Shown here piece after piece: positions 34,001-44,760 of a stretch of DNA of 64,000 bases. Origin of the DNA: Annona cherimola (taxonomy: Eukaryota > Streptophyta > Magnoliopsida > Magnoliales > Annonaceae); the NCBI GenBank assembly GCA_030490835.1, contig CM059975.1:4119579-4183578 (forward strand), written 5' to 3'. Position 1 is the stretch's first letter; each line of letters starts with the position of its first letter. Below the pieces are notes generated by a model that did no database searches, was not told the DNA's origin, and saw nothing but the letters and a program-made list of their open reading frames with translations. Made by a program: the position numbers and the translations under genes.

Positions 34001-34784
34001 TCATTTGAGAAGCATGCATCTGTGCTTTATGGTTAACTTGACCTTCATTACGCAGAAGCTGCATCATCCTATGCTGACTGATTCCATTCTGGTCTTTCTC
34101 CAAATTCATATGGGCAACTTTTGTCCTCTTTCCATCAAACATGTGGGTTTTGTTACTTCATTATGTTCCAAAATCCAAAGATTCCAAATCATCCGGCAAA
34201 TGGCCCCCTATGTATGAAGATGCCTCATTTTCCCTCGTAGAAAACAGTGACCAACATCATGAAAACCAACAGGAAGATGCTGCATGTTCACGACAGGGGC
34301 TTTCCAATTGGAGGATTTCCTGGGTATTCACTTGTTTTCGGCTGAAGATAGATTCTCACAGCCTTAATTGTTTTTGTAAGCATGACATTGCAATTCATCA
34401 TTTTGTTCAGTTGAATAATCCAGAGTCAACAAACACATTAATTCACGAGTACTTACAGAGATTAATGCACAATTACTTTAAGAGAGAACCTCATAACCTT
34501 GATATTTTTTCGAGAGCATTTCATCATTTCATTCAATCGAATCATCTAGAGAGCTGACAACATGTCAAATTCTTGACGAATACTTCTAGAGATTTATTCA
34601 TAATTACTTTTAAGGGAGACAATCTCGTAACCTTGAGATTTTCTCCAGAGCAATCGCAGCATGGTATGATGGTCGGGAATGGTTCAACTCCTTGTGCAAG
34701 CGGGTGATGGAGCAAGACTGGTCTTGGAATAGGCCTGCCCTTGATTACATGGAGCTCTACTACGCAGCCCGGAAGTTGAATTAG
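13043..34784 (+). CDS. SS3: Soluble starch synthase III, plastid (16 exons, intact)
   Basis: Adds glucose from ADP-glucose to growing glucan chains in plastid starch synthesis. Exons: 13043-13159, 14422-14485, 14576-16468, 16793-17007, 24462-24732, 25431-25606, 26489-26596, 27254-27363, 27994-28099, 30686-30856, 31853-31981, 32163-32345, 32533-32664, 32765-32876, 33414-33537, 34649-34784. They total 4047 bp (1348 residues), with GT/AG borders and matching phases throughout. Residues 1 to about 58 are Ser/Arg-rich, a likely transit peptide ending near LIVAS. A charged arm follows, with seven 16-residue repeats at 326-437. Three CBM53 starch-binding domains lie near 456-552, 624-730 and 787-893. 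The GT5/GT1 catalytic part starts near 898 with KVGGLGDV at 912-919, HCHDWSSAP early in exon 10, FEPCGLTQL in exon 14 and KTGGL at 1260-1264. Exon 1 is chosen because its phase joins exon 2 and it gives a transit peptide. Intron 4 (7.4 kb) holds a gypsy element. The domain order is diagnostic; only the exon 1 donor is less certain. Confidence 0.95.
15370..15705 (+). repeat. Seven 48-bp tandem repeats coding a 16-residue unit
   Basis: Seven in-frame units of the form [16 protein letters not shown] lie in exon 3 of the starch synthase. Units 1-3 are diverged (MKQ/IKQ, LEME). Units 4-7 are nearly identical, and units 5-7 encode the same 16 residues. The pattern is highly charged and helical, suggesting an extended coiled-coil arm ahead of the starch-binding domains. 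Near-identity of the later units implies recent amplification. Confidence 0.95.
17539..18108 (-). repeat. 3' LTR of the gypsy element
   Basis: This 570-bp direct repeat of 23428-23996 has TGATG/CATCA inverted ends. Inside, the block TTTTAAGTAAACTTCTTAAG and following bases occurs twice (near 17800 and 17910). It is itself nearly palindromic (ACTTCTTAAGGAAGT). Confidence 0.95.
18109..18123 (-). other. Polypurine tract of the gypsy element
   Basis: Read on the - strand, GAAGCCGGGGAGAAT directly abuts the 3' LTR, the expected place for the second-strand primer. Confidence 0.6.
18158..18868 (-). pseudogene. Gypsy integrase C-terminus and chromodomain, broken by a stop
   Basis: Two - strand frames, 18533-18868 and 18158-18502, are separated by a TGA at 18533-18535. 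The first contains [20 protein letters not shown] and [16 protein letters not shown], typical of the integrase C-terminal region. The second ends with a chromodomain-like stretch including [20 protein letters not shown]. Chromodomains of this kind target chromoviruses to heterochromatin, although this copy lies in a gene intron. Confidence 0.85.
18878..19633 (-). pseudogene. Gypsy integrase: zinc-binding and catalytic core
   Basis: A His-His-Cys-Cys finger is visible (H near GGIAGHFG, then CRTCQLAK), followed by the catalytic core. Conserved acidic positions are in IDFIL, SDRDVKF and [13 protein letters not shown] at 18878-18880 ends the frame just before the C-terminal part. Upstream continuity with RNase H is also lost. 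Confidence 0.88.
19784..20188 (-). pseudogene. Gypsy RNase H, detached from reverse transcriptase
   Basis: It starts with the connection region ([16 protein letters not shown]). It then shows RNase H features: [16 protein letters not shown] with the first Asp, [20 protein letters not shown], and [10 protein letters not shown]. It is cut off from the reverse transcriptase by the stop at 20213-20215. A run of T on the + strand near 20090 encodes KKKK. Confidence 0.88.
20213..20977 (-). pseudogene. Gypsy reverse transcriptase
   Basis: The Ty3-type reverse transcriptase is recognisable by [33 protein letters not shown] and the catalytic YFDDILIYS (about 20405-20430). It ends at a stop at 20213-20215 before the RNase H. 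A further stop upstream near 21010 separates it from the protease part. Confidence 0.92.
21116..21883 (-). pseudogene. Gypsy zinc knuckle and aspartic protease
   Basis: [14 protein letters not shown] is a CCHC zinc knuckle near the start (about residues 37-50). [14 protein letters not shown] holds the retroviral-type protease active-site Asp, and [11 protein letters not shown] is the downstream protease motif. The frame differs from the main gag frame upstream. Confidence 0.88.
21921..22945 (-). pseudogene. Gypsy gag, frameshifted
   Basis: Two - strand frames together give a retrotransposon gag. The first (22945 down to about 22683) starts [20 protein letters not shown] and is helical. The capsid part (22607 down to 21921) includes [30 protein letters not shown] and [20 protein letters not shown] frame change near 22683 and another near 21935 break continuity. 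Confidence 0.85.
23140..23427 (-). repeat. Gypsy 5' leader with degenerate GGACAGCA repeats and primer site
   Basis: On the + strand GTGGACAGCA followed by AATAGAATGGACAGCAGTG recurs about three times between 23250 and 23392. Next to the LTR, bases 23413-23425 read on the - strand as TGGTATCAGAGCC. This is complementary to the 3' end of initiator methionine tRNA and is the reverse-transcription primer site. Confidence 0.85.
23428..23996 (-). repeat. 5' LTR of the gypsy element
   Basis: This 569-bp copy pairs with 17539-18108. In element orientation it carries the promoter and lies next to the primer site. Confidence 0.95.
28782..29235 (-). mobile_element. Probable lone LTR relic in starch synthase intron 9
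   Basis: The segment begins TGTTGTGGAAACATC and ends CCTAACA. The bases just before it (CGTGATAGCACT) resemble a degraded initiator-tRNA primer site read from the - strand. Part of 28345-28780 may therefore be leader or internal sequence. No second LTR or coding domain is seen in the window. The boundaries are inferred. Confidence 0.35.
29370..29580. repeat. 39-bp inverted repeat with about 133-bp loop in intron 9
   Basis: The left arm 29370-29408 begins GCCTAGCAAAAGCTGAGG. The right arm 29542-29580 is its reverse complement with one mismatch (CGAG against CAAG). The precision stands out in otherwise drifting intron sequence. Confidence 0.85.
34391..34652 (+). repeat. Diverged tandem duplication covering the last splice acceptor of SS3
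   Basis: Copy 1 (about 34391-34515) and copy 2 (about 34516-34652) share the order CATCATTT, TTCA, GAATxATCxAGAG, ACTT, AGAGATT, ATAATTACTTT, CCTTGA, GAGCA. Copy 2 supplies the acceptor TTCTCCAG for exon 16. The matching place in copy 1 reads TTTTTTCGAG. Confidence 0.6.
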
Positions 34785-36240
34785 AGCACGGACCAGAATA
34801 GCAGCTGTTGGCTCTTACTCAGTATTTCTGATCGGTGTGTACAGCTTCACAGCTTCTTTTTTTTTTTTTTTTTGAAAAAAACTAATTTTGTTTTTCTTTT
34901 CAGTTTAGAAGTATTTGTTCTATTACCACCTTCTTTCAGTTTGAATAATCTTAGCTAAAGGTTGACATAGTTCCCAAATCCTACATCCCATTTCTTGTAC
35001 TCCGAAAGTTCTGGCAATAAAGGATATGCAGGCAAGTTGCAACTTGCAAGTGATCCGGCCATTCATCAGGTGCCATAATGACCATCGGATGCTGCTCGTG
35101 TTTTAGGTCCACAACGATGATTTTTTTTAAATAATAAGATTAATGCCATCGTCTGTATTTGTCAGCGTATATTTTTGTGAATATGTCAGCAATCGTTATG
35201 ATTGAACTTTTTGATGGACCATTATTGTAATTTACAAGAAAACATCAAAATTTTTGGAATCAATTTTGTGACCTACGAGGGTAAATAACAGCAAAAAATT
35301 GTATTCTTCATTCATCCTGTAATATTTAGTTGAACGGTATCGATATTCATGTGAGTTTTCAATGGAAACGATTTCTTGCAACTTGAGTCGTTGACTAAAA
35401 TAAATAATTTAAATTCTGGTAAATGGGAGCTAGGATTGAGTCAATGAGAAGACAGCATGGAAATTTCGATTCCTGCTGGCTGGCTCCACCCAATCATTGT
35501 ACATTTTAAAGCAGGCTGCATACAAGAATTTATTTTTTATTTTTATTTTTTCTGATGGTGACAAGAAATTCAATCTTTATCGCTGCGGTAGATGGTATGT
35601 CACTTTGTCTTCGTGCAGGTGGGAATCAATGGCATCCGGTAAAAAGCTGTGGCGTTTGCAGGCCTGGCTGGTCCCTCTGACGTCTCAATTTAAGGGTCTG
35701 CATTCTGCAATGGAATTTTTTTTAAAAGAAAAAAGAAAAAAAAATTATAAAGACGTACTTACCCTTGGCCACGTGGGTGTGGGTCTGGTGTCTGTGGTCC
35801 ATCCGATGTAAGCCCTAGTCTGAATTGTGAGCCATGGTACGCTCATGGATAGTCGTAGCCTCACGGCACACTTGGCAGTCTGGCCCGAGTATCTCGGGCT
35901 TTTGTCGCATAGCGTGGAGACTGGAGAGCAGCTTGCATTGCAATTTGCATCCATCAGCAGCACATATCCGGATATCCCTGCCCCATCGCCACAGCATGCA
36001 TGCTAATCCTCGGTAATTAACGAGGGACGGTTGAAGGCTCGCCAACATCCCACCAGACAGTAGGCAGATAAGAGTCTATTCGTAGCACTGTTTAGTAATA
36101 ATTGTAGGTAAGAAATTATTTTTTACCCGCATTTTTTCAAAAAATAATTTGGATATCTTAATTATTTATTTTATTTTTTTCATTTTTACTCTTATAATTT
36201 AATTATTTTTCTTACACAATTACGTTATTTCTTCTCAATA
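34785..36240. other. SS3 3' flank and intergenic DNA
   Basis: AATAAA at 35016-35021, about 230 bp after the stop codon, is a candidate polyadenylation signal for the starch synthase. A GC-richer patch at about 35750-36040 has short frames on both strands but no recognised product. Confidence 0.35.
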
Positions 36241-36523
36241 AGGTTGTACTTGGGAATTAATAAAACTTTTGGATAAAATTTTTTTAATTTAAAATAAGAT
36301 AAAATAATGTGATATAATAAAGTTAACGATGAAAAGTAAACACAATAAAGTTAAAATAGATATATTCGAATGGTAATGTAAAAATGATTGAAAAGTAAGA
36401 TACTTGTACAGAAAAATGTAAAAAAAAAAAAAAAATTAAGAAAGAGAATAATTATAAAAAAAAAAAAAGTTTTAGATTGAAAAATTCTTGCATAAAAAAT
36501 TTTTAGTTTTGTTGAACATGCCT
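36241..36523 (+). mobile_element. MITE copy 5 of the GTGTTTGG family
   Basis: The ends are AGGTTGTACTTGGGAATTAA and GTTGAACATGCCT, diverged inverted repeats. The internal block AAAGTTAAAATAGATA is retained. TA lies just outside both ends. Confidence 0.6.
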
Positions 36524-39500
36524 TATATCTCTATTATATTACATTAATTTCTTACTTTTGAAAAAACTTTTTCTCGTGTATCCATATACCCACATTACCA
36601 AAGTGTGCTATAATAAGGAATAAAGAAGGGCCACCCACTTCCATTCATATTTATTTTGGATGGGGCTGGGGTAATAAATTAAATAACGTTTTTCCGTGGG
36701 TAGTGGGAATACAACGGTAGCACTAGTGGACTACACTACGGCATTAATATGTACTTGTGTATGTATATTTGTCATGCTTCATTGCACTGGTGATGCTTTT
36801 GTCACTTACTTGTATGTTGAAGAAGTTACAGATTGGACCATCAACTTCAACAAATTCATTGTTCGTTTAAACTTCGAACTTGAAGTTATTTCTGGAAACA
36901 TGCGTTTGTAAAATATCGTATGTACAATATATGAAAATTACTTGAGCCATGAAGTTACTAAATCATGTCCTTACAAATTTGCTTGTAAGAGTTTCAGTTA
37001 CCTAGCTAAATAGACGTACATGTGATGATCAGCATAAATGATATGATGGTTGCATACCTTTTTGTAGATCGCCATGGTAAAAGAGGGCATTTTTATTTTA
37101 TTTTATTTTTTTAAGGAACTGCACAAATATATGCGTATATTTATGATTTGAATTTACTGATTTTCCAAATGAAGAAAGTATATTTACAAAAACAATACAA
37201 GCTTATATATTAACAATCTTAAAAATTAATGGGATCAAAAGGAACGATCGAGGACTCAACTCATTGAATCACAACCCGGCTAATAACATATCAATGTAAG
37301 GTTCGACAGATGAAGTGAAAAAGTTATCCGTTTTTTCCTGACAACCTTAATTTCCAAATTTTTTAAACGCTTCTTTTCATTTCATTCTCTATAATTCGGC
37401 ATCTTAAATACCCGAACCCTGTACCTTTTCCTAATCGTGCTCAATTTTTTAATTAAAAAAATTTCTTTTTTGTGCTCTTTTACGTTCCCAAACCGTCTGG
37501 TACCCCCATTGACTCATTACCAAGTCGTTCCGTTAAAACAATAATTATCGTCATGATTATTATTTTAAAAAATAGTGCCCCATCAAATCATGAGTGGATA
37601 TGGCTATTTTTTTGCGCGCATGGCGGTGCCGGCCGGTATATCAGAGCACCCCAAATCTTAACGCCCAAGCAGCTACCTCTTTTCACATAGTTGTGATGCC
37701 TGCAGAATGCCCACGTTTGCACATATAACTCGGTTGATCCCAGCTGAGTGTTTTTGGGTTTCTTCTAGAAATGATACTTATGTTGCTCTTTAAATTAGCT
37801 GCACAAGGTAGTTGCACCAGTAGTTTAGCTGTCTACTTATCAAGGCCAGGGGCTTGCAAGTCAAAAAAAAAAAAAAAAAAAAAAAAAAAAGGAGCAACAT
37901 GTGGGCATATAATAAATGGAATGGCGATTAGGTAGAGAGCTTTTTCTCTGTAGAATCTTTAAAGTTGGAAGACTTTTCAAATTGGGTTTCAAACTTTTGG
38001 GTGAGAAAGTACTTTTGTACAGCCTAAAAGTAAATTTAAAAAAATAATAATAATCAAAGGTACATATAGCAAAGATATGAGACCTAGCAAGTACTGCTTA
38101 AGGCTTTGATAGCCCAAATGATTAGGTCGGACTGTCTATACTGCTAATCGAGAGGGGTCTACTACTCAAAGGCTGTGAATATTGCTGATAAACAGATAAA
38201 ATCGGATGGGTATGGCCATAATTTGGGAGGATTACAACCGCACAAACATGAGCTGTTTCAATTTCATTAGGACAGAATTCTTCTGTTGTGAATGCATAGC
38301 TGCTTTGGATGCCTACAGGTGATCCATTTTATAAGCCAAGATGTACAAAACCATTACAGATAGATAGATATACAGCAACATGGGGACCAAAACGAGGACT
38401 AGTAGTCCATGAGAAGGATCCTTAATGCATGCATGCGGGCGGCAATGACCATCATTGCTTTCTTTCTTAAACATAGCCAACATGTCTCAATCTATGCCAT
38501 CAAAATCATACCGTGTCCTCTTATTGTTGGATAAAACATATATAGCTAGCAAGAGAAACTCTAGCATCACCTTCTACCTAACCTCCATCTAAAAGGTAGA
38601 GGTCTGTTTCATTTCCCACTAATTGTTTATTTTTAAATAAATGTACGAACAGAAGGCTGTAGGCTAGCTAGTATAAGGTCACGAAAAAAGAAGAGAGAAT
38701 AATATTAGTATGACAAACATGATTAATTTAAATTAGAAGTAAGTAAAGACATAAGAAAGAGAAAATATTTTTTTTGCTTTTTAGAAAAATGTCTATCAAG
38801 TATAAAAGCAAAAGTCATGGCTTGGATTTCCGAGTAGTTGACATGGGTGTGTGCAGACCAATGTGAGCGAGAGGTAAAGTTCAAATGCTGGATAGAAACT
38901 GTGGCCTTATTGTCTTACATCTAGAGTACACATCTATGAGATGTTTGATTATTCAATGTAGGTAACAAAATAAAAAAATAAAAAAAGTACCAAAGCAAAA
39001 GATATATAGATATATAAGAGCTTTCTCCCATCCAAAATTTTACAATTTAATTCTATGATGGATCACTTCAACTGATTTTCAGTTTTTTTTTCTTTGTTAA
39101 TCTATCTGTCCCTACAGGAGATGGGCTATGATCTTATACCTGTGTGTGGCTGATCATCAGCACTTGATTACTGGATGTTGAATCCGCGCATACAACCGTT
39201 GCATGCATTAATAATTCGGAACTGTTACCTTTGCTTCCCCCTCCCTCCTTTATCTTACTGTGGATGCTTTAATGGCAACAATAAATCCCAAACCGAGTGG
39301 TGTTCATTTGCTTTCATTTATTTCGTCAGGTGTGTGTGGCCTACACTAATTTGCGTTTCACAACCAAACTCTTGATATAGCTATACGGCTACACCCCCAA
39401 CCACACACATTCACACACATTATAATGATTGATGTGTACTTCTATCAAGAAAGCAATGGTATCAAGAAAAAAAAAATGGGCTTCTCATAAAAGTATTGCC

Positions 39501-40424
39501 TAGAATATCACTAGTAGTGTAACCGGATTAGAGTCAATTTGTGGCCCAACCAACTCAACCGGATTTTTAGCCTGCAGGATTGAAAATTTTCAACTCATCA
39601 ACTCATTGATATAACCCATATAACTAGTTTAAATCAATAGGTTAGCCCTAAGTTTAACTTTAACTGATAATCCAAACCATTTAACCCTATAAAGTTGCAT
39701 AAGTACTTGTTTACAATTCATAAATAAATAAGTTGATATTCTCTTGATGCTTAATCGTTCTATAAGTTATGTACAATTATTGACAATGAAATCAAAATTT
39801 AAATTAAAAATAAATATAAAATTGATATTTTAGAGTTAAGTAAATCATTAGCATTAGAAGTTTTGTTAATTTATTAATTTATTGTTCAACTCATTTTCAA
39901 AACCGTAAACAGCCTGTTACCTCATCCATTTATATTAAATTGATTAGGAATAGGGACGAAGTTTTTATAAATGGATTTTAAAAGGAAAAGAATTGAATTT
40001 TTAAAAATGGCTTAGAGTTGAAGGTTAGCCTCTAACCAGTGTAATACGCTCCTGAATGTTATTCCCTCCATTAGCACAAAATATACTCACTAATTCCAAC
40101 CCAAAACCGAGACTACTCTGAGATCATGGCATTTAATTTTGAGACTCGTTTGAAACCGTACCAACATTCAACATAATTAGCCCGATTCTCAGCATAGTTA
40201 ATCTCAGCGCAAATTAAATCCTCCGGATGTCAGACCCAAACTGCAATTCGACAACCTTGTGAATTAGGTTATTACGTTATTTTCATTTCAACTGGGTATA
40301 CGTATAGAAAAAACACGGTATGTATAAGAAGAGAATCAAACAAGAAGAAGAAAAGAAACAAAGAAAGAAAGGAAACCGTGTACCTTAGCTCTTGTTAGGA
40401 ATATTATTGCTGAAGAAATGAGCA
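36524..40424. other. Intergenic DNA without a recognised gene
   Basis: A long A run lies at 37863-37890, preceded by a sequence with weak tRNA-like features that is not enough to call a SINE. The remaining frames are short and carry no family motifs. The last few hundred bases (40300-40424) would be downstream of the microRNA precursor if it is transcribed on the - strand. Confidence 0.4.
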
Positions 40425-40508
40425 GGAGATATTGACGCGGCTCAATCCAATCACATGGCTAATAAAGTATTAGCCATAGTAATCAAATTGAGGCACGCCA
40501 ATATCTCC
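40425..40508 (-). ncRNA. MIR171: MIR171 microRNA precursor hairpin
   Basis: Read on the - strand the 84-nt segment folds into a near-complete hairpin with a short loop near 40464-40468. Its 3' arm contains TTGAGCCGCGTCAATATC, matching miR171-family mature sequences (21-nt candidates 40425-40445 or 40428-40448). The opposite arm starts GGAGATATTGGCGTGCC and is a typical miR171 star sequence. miR171 guides cleavage of GRAS-family (SCL6/HAM) mRNAs that control meristem activity. The locus lies 5.6 kb downstream of SS3, tail to tail, and 9.6 kb from LpxK, divergent. Confidence 0.85.
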
Positions 40509-41100
40509 CACGTCAACCATTTATCAAGAAAAACTTTCATTTTCATGCATTCTGGTCTGACTGCTGCTGCTGCTCTTTGATTCTTGAAGACCTTCTAAAT
40601 ATGATCATGGTAAGCGAAAGAAAGATGGGTGCATGATGTTTGGCCCAGAGAGGGAACTAGAGACAGGAAATTCGTGATTGGGAGAACAGAAAAAAAAAGA
40701 GAGACAGAAAAAGAAAGAAAAAAAAAAAAAAACAAAAGCATATATGGTTCGTAATACCAGGAAGTTCGTAGAAGGTACACAAGGAGTAGATCGAGATTAG
40801 TTTCTGGTCGACTTGGGTCGCGAAAAAGAAAAAAGCTTCCTCTGATGTTTGGTAAAAGCTGTACGAGAGAGAGAGAGATGGGGGGAGGGGGCGATAGATG
40901 GAGGGTAGAAGGATCGAAGGGCCTTCGCATATGGGCCAGAAAAGCACTTGAGAGGGACTGATTTCCTTGGTGCAAGGTCGAGGTGTGCTTTGTATATATC
41001 ATCATCGGCCAAGCCAGCCAGCCTTTTTCCAATCCCTCTTTTAAGCAGGCATCGATTGCTGGCTCCTGGGAAGCATACGAGCAAAAGAGAAATATTCTAC
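40509..41100 (-). promoter_or_regulatory. Probable upstream part of the MIR171 transcription unit
   Basis: This is a GC-richer stretch just upstream of the hairpin in - orientation. GATATATACA (- strand, 40991-41000) is a possible TATA box about 480 bp from the hairpin. A CT/GA-rich run (about 40850-40900) could lie in the leader. The long - strand frames here are low-complexity and not taken as proteins. Function is inferred from position only. Confidence 0.35.
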
Positions 41101-43389
41101 CTCTCCCTTCTGCTGGCCTAGCCTTCCCATGAACCCGGTTCCAATTTAAAGGTAAAACTGGCCCGCGTCCACTTGTAAATGAAAGAATCCACTGACCACT
41201 TAATTGTTCTTATTCAGATCGAAAAGTTTTTTTTAAAAAAATTTAACATTAATGTTTTTTTATCTTGAAATAATACAGAAAATAATAAACTTAATAATTT
41301 TTATAATTTACCAATCGTGGGGTAGTGGCATTTCTACGGTGAAAGCTGTGGTTCTCTGTGACAATAAGAAAATTACAAGTGTATTTAGGATTGATTCGTA
41401 ACATGAAATAAGATAAAAATATAAGAATTTTTGAACTTAATTGTAATATAAGTTTAGATGAAATGTAATATTACACAACTAGCAGAAAATAATTTTTTTG
41501 TATTTTTATTTGAGTTGTTTTTTTTTATTATTAGTATATATTTTACATACATCTCAACACATATTATACTGAAGATTTAAGACATTCTTACAAATCTGGG
41601 AATACATACAACTTCCTCAAAGAAATTCACCATATTTATTTGACTTGTTTGTTCTGATTTTATGTACAAGAATAATGAATTGTGGGCTGTTAAGGATAAG
41701 AGGTAAAGAGAAAATACACGAGGACAACGACTCCAATTGAATACGACAATTCGTCCGCTTTTCTACTGCAAATCAAACACCAACACCTCCACCCCTAAAT
41801 CCATCCTGTTGCCACTTCGGCCCACCTTTGATCTTCTCTATCTCTAAAATCGGATCCGTCCATCAGAACGCGCAGATGGTCATGAATAGTGGGCACTCTA
41901 TTTCATGTTACTGAGCTTAATCAAGATCCAGAAAGACCTCAATTTATGATTTGAGTGGCTCACAAATTTTATCTTGTGCAATGACGAAGACCATGATGGA
42001 TGGCTGACATACACGTATATCTGGCACGGTTGCTTTTTTTTTTTCACCTACACACGTGTGCCCCCATTAAAAACTTCCAATCGACACGTGGGGAATCAGT
42101 GAGAGGCACGTTGCTCACGCATGGATAGCAGATGTAGTAAAAAAAATGGCATCTTGGAAAGTTACCAGGAGAAGCAGGTTGGTTAGGAATTAGGAGAGTG
42201 AAATTAATTTCGCCAGTGGGTCTAACTCATATTTATGATATTTGTTGGTTTGCTCTGTCGTTCTCGCTTTTGACTTCAGAGCCCATGTCCTCTTCTGTTT
42301 GGCCAACAAGGCTACATTGCTTTGGTGATCTCAATGATCAACCCTCCATCCGGATGCTCCCAATGCTACATTACCGACTGGTGAGGGTGCAACATGCATG
42401 ATTGTCATCAGGATATGATTTTTTTTTTTTTCCAAAAAGAAAAAAATAGATGAAGGGTAATGATTTACTTACGAGATCTCAACTCAAAATACACAGATGT
42501 TTTGAGTTTTTTTTTTTAATTTTATTTTCCCATTTTTATAGGCGCGTGTGTATTATTTGTGTATGGGCTAATACCAAAATTTACTGTTTATATATATATA
42601 TATATATTATTTTCGATGTTTCAAAAATAAAAAATTTTAACCCCTATTAATGTTAAATGAGAGTAAAAACACCACATCAAATTTCAGTTAATGTAGCTAA
42701 CTTTTGGCTCCATTCATCAGACATATTTTAGCTATAATTAATTATTTAGCTACAAATAATTAGTTGCTTTTGGCAGGCATATTTAGTTAAATGTAGTCAT
42801 TCTTACATCAAATATAACAAAAAAATCCAAAAGTGCATTTAAAATAGTCATTAAATTTTGGTTGCAAAGCTTTCAAAAAAAAATTTGGCTGCGACTCGTA
42901 ATAAAAATTTTTTGTGCAATTAATATAGGACTGGACTGCATTTCGATCAACCTAGCTGAAGTTTTGATTGAAAAAAGTTGGCTATACATACTACATTTTC
43001 TTGTAATAAAATTATTGATTTTCGAAATTAAAAATATATAATTCAAAAATGGTAATTTTAGTATATAAACTAAATATATGTGACTCCATATAAAAATGAA
43101 AAGAAAATTTTTTAATGAACAAACTCAAAATCCATATATATATATATATTGAAGTTAACGAATATTTTAATGCATCAGCATGCAAAATTCATTCTTTAAA
43201 TATTTTTCAATATGTTTTATAAAATTGTTAATCAAAATACAGTTAATTTGGAAAAAAATTCAATCTACCTACAGTTAATGTCGATTTTGGCTTAAAGTAA
43301 CAACATGGTCGTCTAATGAGTTAAGGGTAAAATATTATGGGTGTCTGAAAATTTTTTGATATGTTGTGTGTATAAAATGAATAATGGTT
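41101..43389. other. Intergenic DNA with an ACGT-core cluster
   Basis: Nothing coding is supported. Bases 42051-42060 are the perfect palindrome CACACGTGTG, and GACACGTGGG follows about 30 bp later. Both are G-box/ABRE-like, but no gene follows on either side. A TA run sits near 42588-42606. Confidence 0.35.
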
Positions 43390-43640
43390 AGGAGGAGAAT
43401 TTTTTCTTTAATTTATAAACTAAGTTTTGCCATTTTTGGAGATGTATACTATATTTTTTAATTTTTTAAAACACAGTATTTTTAGTTATTTTTAAATGAA
43501 TAAAATACACATATTTAAAAAAATAAAAAATATAAACATCTCTAAAAATGGTAAATTTTAATAAGTAAGTTAAATACACAAAGATTAATAATTTTATAAA
43601 AAATTGTAAATTGATCAATAACGAATCCTCTTTCTCGCAT
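43390..43640. repeat. Fold-back element, core shared with 9811-10221
   Basis: The left arm has AAGTTTTGCCATTTTTGGAG and the right arm the complement of ACCATTTTTAGAGATG. The arms pair over about 110 bp on each side of a short centre near 43500. Confidence 0.55.
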
Positions 43641-44760
43641 TGTGCTTTGTTGATTTTTTTTAAGGCTTAATATTGAGATGACTGTTCAATTGGTTCACAA
43701 GGGAAATGAAAGAAGCACAGTGGTCCACATGCGCCTTGGTTCAATGATACATGGCTTCTATATTTTGCTTACCCACTTGCTTATGTGGTAAACTGATTGA
43801 TTCAAATTATTCTATTTCGACCTATCTACACCACCTTCATAAAGCCACCAGATAAGGAATCTTTGCTTGGGGCTTTTTGCCATGAAAATTAATATCATTT
43901 TGCAACTAGTAGTTATCTTACATTGATATTGTTTTGTTATCAAATCCTTGTGTATTCCCTCCTGTCACTGCTAAGAATACTTTTCAGCCTAGTGAAATCC
44001 AAGCCCTAACTTTACTAAATTATTTCATTTGTAACCTCTGGTCTTCAAAACTAAAGTATTTCTATTTGATTTATCTTCCATCTAAAATACTCATGAGGTC
44101 CACGACATATTTAGATAGTTTTCTAAGATAATCAATTTGAAAATGAAACTAATTTTCCCTTGAAAAAATAAGGTGGGTAAGCCTAAAATTAATCTAGTCT
44201 AAAAGAGGGCAAGGTAAGAGTTTTAAAAATAACATAAGAGTAGAGTCAACTTTTACCTAGACCTACCTAACACAAGTTACACTCCTATATTGAAGATTTT
44301 GAGGTAATTCTGATAGAAATAGATTCGTATTGGCAAGTTATTTTGCAAGTACTAACATCCCTTATCAGTAATAACATTGTAAGAGGGTAACCAAAAGTGA
44401 TGGCTCAAATAACCCTGTGCACATGACGTCGTCACATTGATTTTATAATTGATAGCATTAATTTTGTAATTGATAGCAAAAAAACATATGTGTGTCGTTT
44501 AACATAGTGGTGCCTAAAAACGAAATCTTGTGATGATAAGGCCTCACTATGAGGCAAGGGTTATTAAGGACCGAGGTAACTATAGGACCCCATAACATCA
44601 AGCCTCAAGAGATGTTACTTAAACTGTATTATAACCATAAAAATATAATGAAAATAATATCATTTATCTACCATATAATTTCAACACAACAAATATCCAC
44701 ACAAATAAATAATATGAAATACATAAATACGAAAAAATTATTTAAAGTTATGTATATAAT
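43641..44760. other. Intergenic DNA, no feature recognised
   Basis: AT-rich sequence with short frames only. I see no motif, repeat pairing or RNA signature that I can support. Confidence 0.4.

Noticed and set aside
37800..37892. Sequence before a long A run as a retroposed SINE
   Set aside because: The A-run is suggestive, but the tRNA-like boxes are too weak and no target duplication was found.
40966..40986. CTTGGTGCAAGGTCGAGG resembling miR168
   Set aside because: It has several mismatches and no complementary arm nearby.
41050..41080. CTGGCTCCTGGGAAGCATACG resembling miR160
   Set aside because: It matches only partly and no hairpin partner was found.
40595..41084. Three overlapping - strand frames of 95-145 codons upstream of MIR171
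   Set aside because: They overlap in different frames and are dominated by low-complexity FFFFF and Pro/Ser runs. They are better explained as leader of the microRNA transcript.
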